DNA of 37,500 bases from Bigelowiella natans CCMP2755. Taxonomy: Eukaryota > Cercozoa > Chlorarachniophyceae. The DNA is taken from positions 17,501 to 55,000 of the forward strand of contig ADNK01003286.1 in assembly GCA_000320545.1 (NCBI GenBank). Direction: 5' to 3'. This document shows, in pieces, positions 1-10,855 of this stretch; within the stretch, counting starts at the first letter, position 1; each line of letters starts with the position of its first letter. The translations under genes and the position numbers were made by a program. The notes under the pieces are model-generated. The model was given only the letters and a program-made list of their open reading frames with translations. It had not been told where the DNA came from and searched no databases.

Positions 1-765
1 CGATTTCACTCATCAGCAGCAGCGCGTGCGCACGCGCGCACACAAGCTGCCTGCGCTGCAAGCGAACGTGGGTCTTGGTGGGTGGAGGGGAAACGAGCAC
101 GTGCCTTCATCTCATGTGCATGTTTGTCTTGCTTTGTGACAGTTTTACTTTGTTTGACAGATGCAGAATATAAGAATGCAGACAACCCGATCACTTTCTT
201 CATGTGCGCCCGCAACGTTTTGCAACAATCACATGGCAGCAATGGCCTGGCAGCATGCATGGTGGTTTCAACCGTCGCACGCCTGTGTGCCCGGTCACGC
301 GCGCGCTGTGGACCGATGCTAGATTGTTTGATTGCATGAGCTTGCTAACCAACAAGTCTACATCTAGAAGCATCATTTCAGTTGTTTCATCATGGAGACA
401 CTGATCGAATCGTGGCATCTTTCACTGCAAATGTGAGCAACCACTCTAGCACTTGTCATCGGACCTGACATGCACATGCTAGCATGGAGCCAAATGTGAT
501 GACCAATGCCGCGCGCAACCGTGACAAACACAATGATCATCACATGATGACATGTCTCTGTGCGTCTCTCGGGTCCGCTCGCCGCACGCTCACAAACAAA
601 AACACATGCAAACGCACAGCTCCAGGAATGCCGCAACAGCATGTTGACCATTGCAGCGCGCCCAAGTGAATAAATGTGCACAATGCATTGCAATGAATTG
701 CAACGATGACTAGATGAGCAAGATTACTCACAATTTAGGTAATCATAATGAATTTGGAACAATCT
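1..765. other. Gene-free spacer, palindrome-rich type
   Basis: I see no supported gene here. The stretch is rich in CG, TG/CA and CATG/GCATGC words (for example the alternating GCGCGTGCGCACGCGCGC run at about 22-41) and lacks the triplet microsatellites found in the introns further on. It contains one exact copy of the 12-base palindrome CATGCTAGCATG at 475-486. Short open frames occur on both strands, but they overlap one another and have no recognisable protein features. It lies downstream of the stop codon of the minus-strand gene that ends at 766, so it is a 3-prime spacer. Confidence 0.6.
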
Positions 766-1397
766 CTAACGTTTCTCTTTCTTCATCATCTGGTATTTCC
801 TAGCCTTCGAAAGAGCGTCCCAAACTTCCTTGTCACTTTTCTGGGAATTCTTTCGATGTAATTTTGATTCGGCACTCGCTAGAATCTGCGTATATTCTGA
901 AAAAAAATTAATTACTTTTTTAAATCAGCCCTAGAAGGGGAGTGACGGACCTTCATCAGTGGCCTCTTCAAACTTAGAAGCGTGATCAGGAATCTCTGTG
1001 TGCTTTCGAGGAATGCTGAGAATGACAATAAACATGAATGATTTGTCGCTTCAAAAATGCTTATTAGAACGAGGAACAGCTCCAAGGTACGCAAGGTTCT
1101 TAAGTAATCAATACGTGTTCACAGCCACCTTTCATCCGTCTTAGCCTTGTTCTTTGAGTTCCAAAAAAGTTCAGATTCTCTCGATGTATCGGACAATGTA
1201 CAGAGACGTTGATGCTGATGTTGTTGTTGAATTTGTTCTTTCCATCCTCTAGTTTGAGTTTCACAGCGTTTGTTGAAACTACAGTGAAATATACGAATTG
1301 AGGAGAAACCAGGGCATCGATTTCGAAATCTGTTATTCCCGCCCACTAGCAAGTTTCCACTAACATTGAAGAGGATTCGGGAACGTCTTGCAATCAT
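766..1397 (-). CDS. Small protein with mitochondrial-type leader, unknown function
   Basis: Three exons join in phase: 1397-1129, 1015-951 and 896-766 (TAG stop), giving 154 residues. Donors are GTGGCT and GTCCGT; acceptors are CTCAG and TTTTTTCAG. The leader (residues 1-50) begins MIARRSRILFNVSG, is rich in Arg, Ser and Asn and has almost no acidic residues, as expected of a mitochondrial presequence. The rest is very hydrophilic: a Gln/His run near residue 55-63, then a charged C-terminal half ending KARKYQMMKKEKR that looks helical. I do not recognise the family. The upstream neighbour is transcribed the opposite way from a start 517 bases away. The clean phase agreement and the leader support a real gene. 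The start is the first in-frame ATG of exon 1. Confidence 0.65.
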
Positions 1398-1913
1398 TGT
1401 GTGACTTTTCTAACAGCTGCTCGATGGCGGCCGGCAGTACAGTCGTAGGTACAGTAATGCTTATCGAAGTAGCGTCGTCAACGAGAAGTGGGTCGTACAA
1501 CCTAGTGCTAGATCAAAATATATCCTAAAAACATCTAATATTAATAATCATGATCATGATTATTCTATTCATCACCTTCATATTCAGTATAGAAATATCG
1601 AATTAGACAATAATATATCGTATTAACATCTGAAACTATTCCATTTAAATTGAAAAGCACTTTTTGCTACTTGAGAGAGGAAGAGGGGACAAGGAGGTGC
1701 CCCATTCAAGAAGTCCTAGTTCCTTCTAACACGAACACAAGCATTCGTAAGGAGGCGACGAAGTACGAAGACGACGAATCGAGGTCGTTTTTTTGTTTGT
1801 AGCAGTAGAAAAGCAAGCCACTCACCACACAGGTCCTTGTTCGTCCTTATCGTCGTACTTCTTGTCCTGTTGTTTTCTCCGTCTTCTTCTTCTTCTTCTT
1901 CTTCTTCTTCTCG
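1398..1913. promoter_or_regulatory. Divergent gene-start spacer (shared promoter region)
   Basis: This spacer separates the start codons of two genes read outward (766-1397 minus, 1914-4666 plus). It is AT-rich in the middle (about 1510-1680) and ends in a CTT triplet run at 1883-1910 just before the plus-strand ATG. I cannot identify a TATA box or factor site with confidence. The location makes a shared promoter likely by inference. Confidence 0.4.
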
Positions 1914-2279
1914 ATGACACCCCCTTTTCAGCAGTCTCTTCGCCTCCCAATGGCAACTAACCGACAAGGTGTTGTTGTGTCTACATTGCGTTGGAATCTG
2001 AAGAAGCACGGTGCAAGAGGTAATCGTATGGGTAGTAGATTGAGAACGACGGGGGGCCAAGTAGAAAATGGATGGTGGGCGTTGCTATACGAGATGATTA
2101 GCCCTTATGTTTCGTAATCAACGTTATTTTCTTTTCTATGTAAGGGAAAGCATTCCTACTCGAGGTTGATGTGAGTTTATCGGACCCTTACGACTGCTCG
2201 ATACCCATGCAACCCGAACCTCCGGAAATTGCGACAGACCAAAAGGTTCATCGACTGAACTCTCTCTCTCTCTCTCTCC

Positions 2280-2333
<54 letters not shown>

Positions 2334-2974
2334 AGATGAAGCTTATCCATTCCAACCATCATCTACCAGATTTCGAAGCAGCCACAGGCATTCTGTCTCC
2401 CATGTGCATCAGTTGTTCCCGTAAAAATAGGTCGTCGCAAATTATTAGATAAACTATATTTCATCCACCTTTATTTCGATGAGTTACATACTATGCAAGA
2501 CTAATATGAAGATATAGCTTCTCTCTCCAATATGAGTAGCACCTGTCAATGGGAGATAATGATGAACTAGAGAATATACAGTTGTTGATGGGATTATTAA
2601 AGCTCCTGCCCCTTATTATGAGTGCATTCATTAAATATTTAAGGAGTTGATCATCACCGTAGCTGTGCATCATGATATTAGGAAGCTGGGTTGCGCGTGT
2701 AACGGAGGGGTCCTCCGTCAACGTGGACCTCCTTTGCCTTTGCGTACATGGAAATGGGACGCACTCGGAATGTATCGGGCACATAACTAGAGACCGTATC
2801 ACGATTCAGCAAATCGGTTGGCGTCCAGACTTTCTCCCTGCCCTTCTTATTTCCATAAGGCCACTAAGGTTTCGAGATTGCTGCAAGGAAGAGGAAGAGA
2901 CCTATAGCTCCAAGTCCAACGGCGATGACTGGGTATTATCGAGGGCCGCTATTAAAAGGGCGATTCACGCGGTA

Positions 2975-3020
<46 letters not shown>

Positions 3021-3172
3021 TAAAAAAGCACAACAGATGATCGTAAGTATTCTCTACTACTGTTGGTAGTGTACTTCTGGGCTCCGATGGTGGTCCAAAG
3101 ATCATGACTGTGTTCAGGCTCTCCTCGTTCGGACAATGTATCAATAGCTTTATTTCCTCGACATGACGATGG

Positions 3173-3207
<35 letters not shown>

Positions 3208-4173
3208 CGCAATTACTTACTTTTTTAAGATGTTTTTCTGAATTTGGTTTGTTCCTTGTTGCACCTATCATCATTAGCCCCCCCCTTGACAATGAAGACA
3301 AAACCGTTCTTCCTAAAGATGAAACAGCTCGAAGGTCCCATTGCTGGAGTAACACTAATCCCCCTTATTTCACGAAGGAAGCAGCCGAATTCATCGGTAT
3401 TAACATTAACTACTCACAGCTACTATGCTCACTTGTTACATACATATCTTCCCACTAATTAATGGGGTTATTGTTGGCGATGTTGCGTATTATTTCTTCT
3501 TCTTCTTCTTTTTCTTCTTCTCTTGTGTTGTTACCACTACCTACTTCTTGGCAGCAAGCATGAGTAGTCTTCGTACGTTGGCTGTGGATCTTCCTAGTGT
3601 GGATAGAGAAGATGATGGTGGTGCTCTCATAGCGCACAGAGCGATATTTTCTCACCTGCCCGACGGTGAAATAAGCAAGGACAAAAAAGAACAAGAGAGC
3701 ATAGGAGAAAAAGAAGAAGAAGATGATGATGAAGGGAAAACAAAAGCAGAACTGGTAACGAGGAAACTAAGTAGCAGCAGCAGCCTGGAGAAGGACGATC
3801 TCTCCCTAAAGAACATGGGTATTACCTTCGTATAAATGATGTAAAATTGTTCCTTTTCTTTAGAAGATGATATGCTTAACTTGAAACTTGAGAGACACAA
3901 AACTAATCACGTTGACCAATTGGAATTGCATGAGATAGCAGTAGAAGATAGATAGGTGTTGGGTTAGATGTTGTGATTGCAATAAGGGTAATAGTTTGAG
4001 TGAGCAATTCAAAAAATACTACCTTGTAGAAGATTTTTATATGATCTCTGTGTGTGAGATCGGTCATGGAGACAAACTGACTGGATGATGGATGATACAC
4101 AAATGACCGCTTTATTATCACTTCGCCACGACATATAACAGTTGATGTTGATCTATTCTCTTTCTACTTTTCC

Positions 4174-4206
<33 letters not shown>

Positions 4207-4426
4207 CGATGATTGTGCAGGTTGCCAGCAGCGTAGGCTGATAACGGAGTCGTGTAGCTTTCCATCTCCAGAGACGGTTCTCTTCTACTAGTAGTAGTAC
4301 CTTTGATGATGAGGCACTAACCAAGCAGCCAAGCAACAACCAACCACCTTGTGCACGTGAATTGCTGCTATTGAGTAGTGTTTTGGAGCCTCACATATAC
4401 GTGTAGATGTATTAGTATATGCACAT

Positions 4427-4494
<68 letters not shown>

Positions 4495-4666
4495 TATATA
4501 TATGTAAATATATACATTATTTAATGGTATGACTCCATACTTTACTTAGATGGAGGACGGTTTTTGCTGTTTGAGTCTACAACTTGCTCCCATTGAAAAC
4601 ACTGATGCAGTGCCATCCAGACCCCTCCTTTATCGTGCCGTGGAGACGCGGGCAACAGCGGTGTGA
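1914..4666 (+). CDS. Cyclase / kynurenine-formamidase-like metal-dependent hydrolase
   Basis: Nine exons (1914-2019, 2145-2245, 2370-2430, 2682-2971, 3118-3137, 3278-3396, 3555-3818, 3864-3940, 4550-4666) join in phase to 384 residues. The protein matches the cyclase family (PF04199) along its length: an SDPYDCSIPM strand, PVKIGSWVARVTEG, the metal-site motif HGNGTHSECIGH, ALLVRT, NTNPPYFTKEAAEFI, LAVDLPSVDREDDGG, AHRAIF, and the C-terminal QLAPIENTDAV-PSRPLLY. The motif His and Glu residues expected to bind metal are present. Family members hydrolyse amide or ester bonds such as N-formylkynurenine; the substrate here is unknown. Exon 5 is only 20 bases. Exon 7 includes an acidic/Ser-rich insertion of about 50 residues (about 3669-3818) that could instead be an in-frame intron, because GTGAAA at 3669 has the same phase. 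The 3940/4550 junction uses donor GTAGAAG and is less certain. This subfamily is known mainly from bacteria. Confidence 0.9.
2261..2332. repeat. Compound (TC)n(AC)n microsatellite in cyclase intron 2
   Basis: A TC dinucleotide run of about 34 bases passes directly into an AC run of about 39 bases. It lies in the intron between cyclase exons 2 and 3 and so is not translated, despite being open in several frames. Confidence 0.95.
2977..3207. repeat. (TA)n at 2977-3018 and (GAT)n at 3173-3207 flanking a microexon
   Basis: Two simple repeats occupy the introns on either side of the 20-base cyclase exon at 3118-3137. The TA run begins six bases after the donor GTAAGA. The GAT run lies in the next intron. 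Confidence 0.95.
4175..4503. repeat. (GAT)n 4175-4211 and (CA)n(TA)n 4427-4503 in last cyclase intron
   Basis: The 609-base final intron of the cyclase gene carries a GAT triplet run, then a CA run of about 34 bases that passes directly into a TA run. No coding signal was found inside this intron on either strand. Confidence 0.9.
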
Positions 4667-5827
4667 GCAACCCTTCTTCTTGGCCGACATCGTTTTCCTG
4701 AGAATTAGATGTCACGGCTAAATAATAATCGCTTGATACGATAAGAAATGTAAGAAAATCAAAAACATCACAACGATAATCTTGCTCATTGAAAAATTAC
4801 GTCATAATAATAGTCGACCCATTGTTAGATGCCAATGGTTCGCAAAGCTGCTGAAGATGATGGAGATTGAGAAAAATGCTTGCGAGCTATGCACTTTGCG
4901 ATGTAGCACGAAGCATACGCACACCTTAGCGCTTATAAAACAGTAGACGCATGCAAATATATTTTGAAAGAGTCACCAGTAACTTCCCACGAAAATGCTG
5001 TGTTAGTTGTTCTAGCTCTGCAGAAGCGTTGTTGGAGCCACGATTCACATGCAAGCCATGGTTTAACCGCATGCCGCAGGTTACACATGCCATATGACTG
5101 TCACACGATCGCGGTCATGCAAGCACATCATGCACCACGCCGGCACAGCTAGATGACAACACGTAGTTTGATCAAAACCACCAACTTTATGCAGCACGCA
5201 TCGCATGCAGTGGAATGGACAACGTGGTGTGATATCTGTGTTGCATGTCAGCATGCATACTTGCTAGCTTGTGTCATGCCACCATGTGTCCACAATGAAT
5301 GTGCATTGAACAAAGTCATTGATTTTGCCACATGCAATGCGCGCTTGCGTACATACACATTCGATTCATTTCAAATTTGCATCTGCGGCATGCGTGCGTG
5401 TGCACACGCTAGCTGGATGCACATGTTCATGTGTGCGCTGCATGATGTGTGCCACATGTGACGAGGTCAAAGGTGCATGTGAAGTACGTAGTCGATGCAC
5501 ACATCACAGACAGCATGCACACGTGTAGGGATGTGTATATTTGCAAGTCCACATGGGTGTGCAAAGATTGCATGTTGCACGTGCAATGATGGCAGGTTTC
5601 TGTTCCATGCAAGCAATTCTGGAATTCATTGAATCATCATCTCTCTCAGTCATGCAAAATTGATCAAAAATCACCATGCACCTGATCACAATCAAGTCCT
5701 CCAGCGCAACAACAACAATCACGACTGCTGATAAATTCTTATGGTCAAGATAGCATGACTTACTTGACAATAGACACAATTCCAATTGCGCTGCATGCAT
5801 GCAATCGCCACTCTTTCAATAGGGAAC
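4667..5827. other. Convergent-gene spacer, palindrome-rich type
   Basis: This gap separates the stop codons of two genes that face each other (cyclase plus strand, membrane protein minus strand). The part from about 4900 to 5790 is dense in TGCATGC, CATGTG, GCTAGC (5263-5268, 5408-5413) and GCGTGCG words and has no triplet microsatellites. Overlapping open frames, for example plus 5153-5461, would be Cys/His-rich, but that follows from the TGC/CAT-rich composition. I see no supported gene. Confidence 0.6.
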
Positions 5828-6178
5828 CTAGTAGCCAAACACCATATCTACATCTTTTTCTCTGCTGTCATTGCCCCCCTTCTTCTCCTCATTGTGACAG
5901 TCCTGAGAGTCAAGAATATGCTCTGTTTCCTCTTCAGTATTTGTTTGCTGATTATCAATATCTATGTCACTTTCCGGGTGCTGTGAAACATTTTCTCCTT
6001 CTTCGGAAATAAATTCATCGCAGAAAACATGCTCGGTAACTTGAACAGGCTGCCGTTCTGAGTCGGTGATAAAAATGGAATTTCTTCATCATCACTAATC
6101 TTCAATTGAGATATATTAGAGAGTTAGTTTAGAGGATTCTGTGTTTGCAACTTGGATTAAATTGCATGGAGATCACAT

Positions 6179-6214
<36 letters not shown>

Positions 6215-6671
6215 TTGATGATGGTGATGATGACCTTGTACATGGAGGGTTAGTAGCTGATTATACATTGACGTATTATTTTGTACTAATTGACTGTACA
6301 GTAAGATTAAATCATGGGCAAGCATTCGAGGGCTATGGTCTTCAGCCTACAAGAGAACGAAGGCAAGAAGAATCATGCTACATTCTTTTTGTCATATTTA
6401 TTTGTTATCAAATATTTTTACAAATGTTTTGGAACCTTCATCACAATATTTTGACAATAAACGTACTTGCACATTCAAATCATCGTCACATCTCTGGAAG
6501 AGCAAATCCTCGACGTAGTCGATGTTTGGCTGTATTATTCATACAACAAGTGAAGAAAAGGAGAAAGATACATTATCATCATCATCATCTAATCATCTTT
6601 TAAAATACTACTCTAGTGCCTGCACATATTGTACATGTGTACACAATCTAAATCCCTATCTACTAATACGT

Positions 6672-6709
<38 letters not shown>

Positions 6710-6992
6710 CTTGCTTTGACATACTATGGTCTTTCGCTTCAAGAATAAGGAAACAATATCCTGTTGCGTTAGAATACATAATAAATAATGTTATTCAAGG
6801 TCAATTTACCAATAAATAGGGAGAGAAGAATCTGCCATAATATAGGTTAAATAGGGGTCACAGTAGTATCATAATGCACTACTGCTACTGCTCTAAATCA
6901 ATCCTTAAGGTTGTCGTAGTCGTTTTCATTCTCTGTCTTGTCCTGCTATCTATCTTCTATTCATTCACTCATCCTGATATTCTACCACCACC

Positions 6993-7026
<34 letters not shown>

Positions 7027-7072
7027 ATACCTCTTGTAGGGAATTTACATATGCCTCTGTTCTAGGGCCCTT

Positions 7073-7107
<35 letters not shown>

Positions 7108-7456
7108 AAACAGTATTGTCTTTAGTATTTAGTTATTTATTTCAACGACGCCGCAAGGGAGAGCAATCAAGAACATCCCATAAGTCTCAACAACAACACA
7201 TACTTTTCCAGTTTGTAAAATAGAATGTATGTGTACTACTCTCTTCTTTGGACTGCCTTCCTAGATGCTGCTATAAGTAATGCTTCCCCCTCTTCTGTCT
7301 TCTATTTTCCATCCCTATGTGCTCGCTCTTAGATCTTCTTCTTCTCAGTCCTCTCCTTCTCATTTTCTTCTTTCTCCCAACTCCTCTTTCCCCACTTTCC
7401 CATAATCTCTTCTACTAGCCCCAAGAAGATATGACGAACGATGATTATGCTTAATG

Positions 7457-7492
<36 letters not shown>

Positions 7493-8195
7493 ACGTATAC
7501 GAAAACAGTGTACATCTGGTACCGCTGTCCTATGGCCGATGGCAAGTTGAGGAATTTCCCAATGTGAGAAAAGTGTCTTAACCCCGCGCCGCCAGAACTC
7601 TCTAAATTCCTACGCATAATGAAGAAACAGATGATAAACAACGAATTAACGAACAATTATGATCTAAAAACAAAAATGTTGTACTTCCAAACAATAACAG
7701 TTCATAGAATAAAAGTAACCTCGATTAAGATGAGGTTTCTTGGTGGTTTATCACATTGCTGCTTTGGGGCATAACTATTAGTACTACTCAACACCTGGGA
7801 TAATGCTGGTGTTCGCTCAAGCCGAATTTGGTCCTCTACCAGCTGTTTTGTCAGAGCCTCCAGATTGCCACCAGTAGAAGCAGAATCAACAAGATTTCTC
7901 TCTCTCTCCCTTCCTCTTCCTTCTCGTCTAGCCCCCTTTTTGAGCAATTTGCTATTATCTAAATAAAGGCGGTAACGTATTATTAACGTGGTGAAAATTG
8001 AAGGCAATTCCGTAGTCAAATCTCAAAGTATATCATTACCATGATTCCTTTCTAAATAGTAGTGAAACGATAAATCATTCCTTTCCAGAAAATATAATAT
8101 GCAAAAATATTTAAAATCCTTTCACCAATACATTGACCTCATGCTATGCAGACACCATACGCACACACAAACACATACATACTTAGATTAACTTC

Positions 8196-8237
<42 letters not shown>

Positions 8238-8762
8238 CTTTGTAGATATATCACCCAATTCAGAAGCAATAGCTGCAGATGCAGGAGGAGTAAGATGAGA
8301 CAGACGACGGGGTTCCAATCCAGCGAAGTCGGTCCAAGGGGACGATGATGGTGGAGACCCAAGTTGTAGCAGAACATTTCGTTGTCGCATTAATGCGGGA
8401 TGTTGATACGAATGGTGATGATGATGATGATGATAATGATGATGATTGTGACAGTGGTGTGTCGTGATAAGCTCTGAGAGAAAGAGAGTGCTGCAGAAGA
8501 TGAATAGTAGCAAAATGGAGGTGAGGAATACTACAACTCTTACCCCTCCTTCTCCTTTTGTTGTTGCTGCAGCAAATACTGCTGCTACCATTGAGCTGCT
8601 GCTGCTGCTGCTGCTGCTATGACCACAACTACCCGTACTTTGATTGTTGTTCTTGTTGATGATGCTGTTATTGTTGACATCGTTACTACCATTGATTAGT
8701 TGCAGCAAGACCTGCCCAAATGCTGCTTTCGTCGCGGTAGTAGCGTTTTTGTATATTCTCAT
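5828..8762 (-). CDS. Single-pass membrane protein, unknown family, many microexons
   Basis: Exons that join in phase are 8762-8255, 7958-7720, 7609-7523, then (tentatively) 7411-7396, 7294-7240, 7069-7049, 6831-6810, 6760-6725, 6529-6467, 6346-6235 and 6057-5828 (TAG stop), about 462 residues. The N-terminal region has a Ser-rich patch, then a membrane helix (VVVFLTSILLLFIFCSTLFL, about residues 78-100) followed by a His-rich patch. The C-terminal half reads as continuous helical sequence: SRKAVQRRE, ALEQRH, FFSPYLLDIVSLFLKRKT, PNIDYVEDLLFQRCDDDLN, SPRMLAHDLILLYSQL. An acidic Glu/Asp/Asn-rich tail ends VDMVFGY. I do not recognise the family. Exons from 7069 down to 5828 are well supported by phase and protein character. 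The 16-base exon and the 7523-7240 junctions are weak, and two separate genes (about 7396-8762 and 5828-7294) remain possible. Confidence 0.6.
6180..6231. repeat. (GAT)n microsatellite in intron
   Basis: A GAT triplet run with two interruptions begins just after the donor of the minus-strand exon 6346-6235. It is therefore read as the 5-prime part of that intron. Confidence 0.9.
6674..7106. repeat. (TA)n 6674-6708, CTA/CCA triplets 6985-7027, (CAA)n 7074-7106
   Basis: These simple repeats sit in introns of the minus-strand membrane-protein gene, interleaved with its 21-, 22- and 36-base exons. The CAA run ends next to the acceptor of the 7069-7049 exon, and on the minus strand it supplies a TTG-rich tract before that AG. 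Confidence 0.85.
7458..7490. repeat. (GT)n microsatellite
   Basis: A pure GT run of about 33 bases lies just downstream, on the minus strand, of the exon 7609-7523, and so inside the following intron. Confidence 0.95.
8202..8233. repeat. (TC)n microsatellite in intron
   Basis: A TC run of about 32 bases lies in the intron between the first two exons of the minus-strand membrane-protein gene, shortly after its GTGATA donor. Confidence 0.95.
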
Positions 8763-8990
8763 CTTCTTACTTTGAGACGCAAAATATATCGTAACGATGA
8801 TTTTTTTGTATCAATTCAGCTTTATGGGTTCACTCCTTCGCCACCTTCTGCCTTGTATTTTTCGTAATACTGCTTGCTCTTTTTTGTGAGTAGCTTTCAA
8901 AGTACTCTTTTTCAAGCACTACTCTGGTACGCTCCACCACTAGCTTCGATTGTGTATTCGTCCACGAATTCGTGTGAACGTTACCTTTGA

Positions 8991-10020
8991 TCACCAAATA
9001 GTTATCATATCATCGTCCTCATTTCTATTCTCATCCTCCTCATCCTCCTCCTCCCCCTCCACCTTCTCATCATCATGATCATGATCATGTGAGGAAAGAG
9101 TGAGGTATGGAAAGTCGGCCTTATTATTACCAGACAATGTTTGTAATACTATTGTAGATAAATTGGGCATACTTTTTTGACCAACTAGGGTTTTCCCTAG
9201 AGTCGCTGCTCTCACTGTCGTCTAGTACATAAATGTAGCAAGCAGGGGTAGCAACAACAACATCTACAACAACATCAACATCAACAGCACTGATGTTTCA
9301 AAGTATTAGTAGTTTGTGGGATGATAATTTGACTAACTGGTAGTAATACTGCTACTAAGTACTCCTCCTCCTCCTCGCACTAAGCACTAAGCACATAGAC
9401 ACTGTCCTACCAACAGCCCACTTGATTCAAACGAGGAGGAGGAGGAGGAGGAGGAGAACTACACTACATTCCCAAACCTACCCCTAAATATAAAAGAGAG
9501 CTCAGCACTGCAGTAATAGTATTGAAACATGGTCGCCCCGCCATCTCTCTTCGCATACGTGGCTGGTGGACTTGTGATGTATTCTCTACAAATCACACAT
9601 TAAAAAGAAAAAAGATAAAATAGGAACGAAGGGGAAAAAAATAAGGGGCAAGGAGGGGAAGGAGAAAAGAAAGGGAAACATGTTTTCTTGATAACAAGCA
9701 TATACTCACAATTTCGTGTTAACCCTCAGGCTTATACCAGTGATGATGCTAGCTTACATGATCGTAAAGAATCGAAGCACATTCATTAAGCAGACGTGAT
9801 TTAGAATTTTGGGATAATTTTTGTACTTGGTTCAAATTTACCATCTTCCTGTATTCATTCCAATGGAGTATAGCAGCCTCGGAGCAGGAAAATGTGGAGT
9901 GGTCCTGCAATGATGCATAGAGATGATCTAGCTGCAATCAGCATCAGCGACGAGAAAGCAATGAAAGCAACTCTAATGAATTATGTGTACGAAACGTTTG
10001 CAGTAGACAACAATGGCCAT
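8991..10020 (-). CDS. Small unrecognised gene, split
   Basis: Likely exons are 10020-9991 (starts MAIVVYCKRF), 9931-9758 and a last exon from 9221, either to the TGA at 8991 or spliced at 8998 to an exon ending about 8818 (KQYYEKYKAEGGEGVNP). All are in phase 0 at the joins used. Exon 2 (58 residues) has a convincing globular composition: SLQDHSTFSCSEAAILHWN, KMVNLNQVQKL. It ends at a GTAAGC donor. The last exon has a hydrophobic/Thr-rich first half and an acidic Asp/Glu run near its end. A 27-base exon at about 9578-9552 is possible between them. I do not recognise a family. It is tandem with, and downstream of, the coatomer gene on the same strand. Confidence 0.45.
9222..9757. other. Intron or spacer with CCT/GGA triplets
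   Basis: Between the two better-supported exons of the small minus-strand gene there is no long open frame. The stretch has AAC/CATCAAC repeats (9247-9290), a CTC triplet run at 9362-9378, GAG triplets at 9433-9456 and a purine-rich block at 9600-9680. I read it as intron. Confidence 0.4.
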
Positions 10021-10280
10021 TGTCGATACTAAATTCGTTGACAGGCATTTCCTTTTTGTTTGAGGCGCTTGCTTGCCGTGACACGATCATGCTCCACAAC
10101 ATCTCCATGCAGACACCTAGACGGTAGCTGACGTGCTAGCGTATGCAGTCGCTGCACCGTGCAGCGTCGTCACCACGTACGTACGTAGAGCTCCTAGCTC
10201 TAGAGCTAGATGGAGAGCAGCAGGTGCGAAAAGGCTACGCGTGCACGGCCAGCGCTAGCGACTATAGACACAGTATATTT

Positions 10281-10283
<3 letters not shown>

Positions 10284-10355
<72 letters not shown>

Positions 10356-10414
10356 AGGATGTAATGAAATGTTTAAATACACACACACACACACATACAC
10401 CATATATATATATA

Positions 10415-10446
<32 letters not shown>
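10284..10446. repeat. Two tandem (CA)n(TA)n compound microsatellites
   Basis: A CA run (10284-10314) passes into a TA run (10317-10350). After 28 unique bases the same arrangement recurs: CA 10379-10396, then TA 10402-10446. The duplication suggests that one compound repeat was copied locally. Confidence 0.95.
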
Positions 10447-10452
<6 letters not shown>

Positions 10453-10459
10453 TGTACAT

Positions 10460-10855
10460 GTGCAAGTGTCGGGAGCAACGTGCGACACATGCAACACATG
10501 TCAAGACATGGACCACATTCTGCAATGCAGAAAATACGGACCACAGAGACTCAGACTCAACAAACAACTGACGGCCATCATGGATCGCAACTATGAAACT
10601 ACGCGCATCTCAAACGCAGGAAAATTAGCTCGTGCTGCAGCTGCGCGCAAAGTACGACATGCTAGACCAAATCTCAATGCATTTTCATGCATGCAACATG
10701 TGACCAAGGAAACAAACAGACACAATTTGAGCGCTGTAGCCGCCACATTGCACAGCTACATCAGGATGACCATTGAAAAAATTCATATCTTTCATCACAT
10801 TCGTCTCACATATGTGTGTGTCCATTGTAGCGATGAGCATGCTACGATGCGCTAG
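10460..10855 (+). pseudogene. Retroelement-like remnant with C-x2-C-x7-H-x3-C knuckle
   Basis: An open frame of about 130 codons after the microsatellites has CDTC at 10481, followed by DHILQC and RKYGPQRLRLNKQL. The spacing C-x2-C-x7-H-x3-C followed by a basic helix with R-x2-R is the arrangement found at the C-terminal end of many non-LTR retrotransposon polymerases. The rest (RISNAGKLARAAAARKVRHA and onward to the TAG at about 10855) is basic and unrecognised. No reverse transcriptase motifs are visible upstream, where the frame runs into microsatellite. If the resemblance is real, this is a short decayed 3-prime fragment. A chance open frame in biased DNA is the alternative. Confidence 0.4.

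Noticed and set aside
1716-2060. Minus-strand frame with a poly-Glu run
   Set aside because: It overlaps the first cyclase exon on the other strand, and its acidic run comes from a CTT microsatellite.
5153-5461. Cys/His-rich open frame of about 100 codons on the plus strand
   Set aside because: The Cys, His and Ala content follows from TGC/CAT-rich DNA; other frames are open too, and no spacing pattern or splice site supports it.
10206-10596. Open frames made of Tyr-Ile and Thr-His repeats
   Set aside because: They are translations of the CA/TA microsatellites, open on both strands at once.
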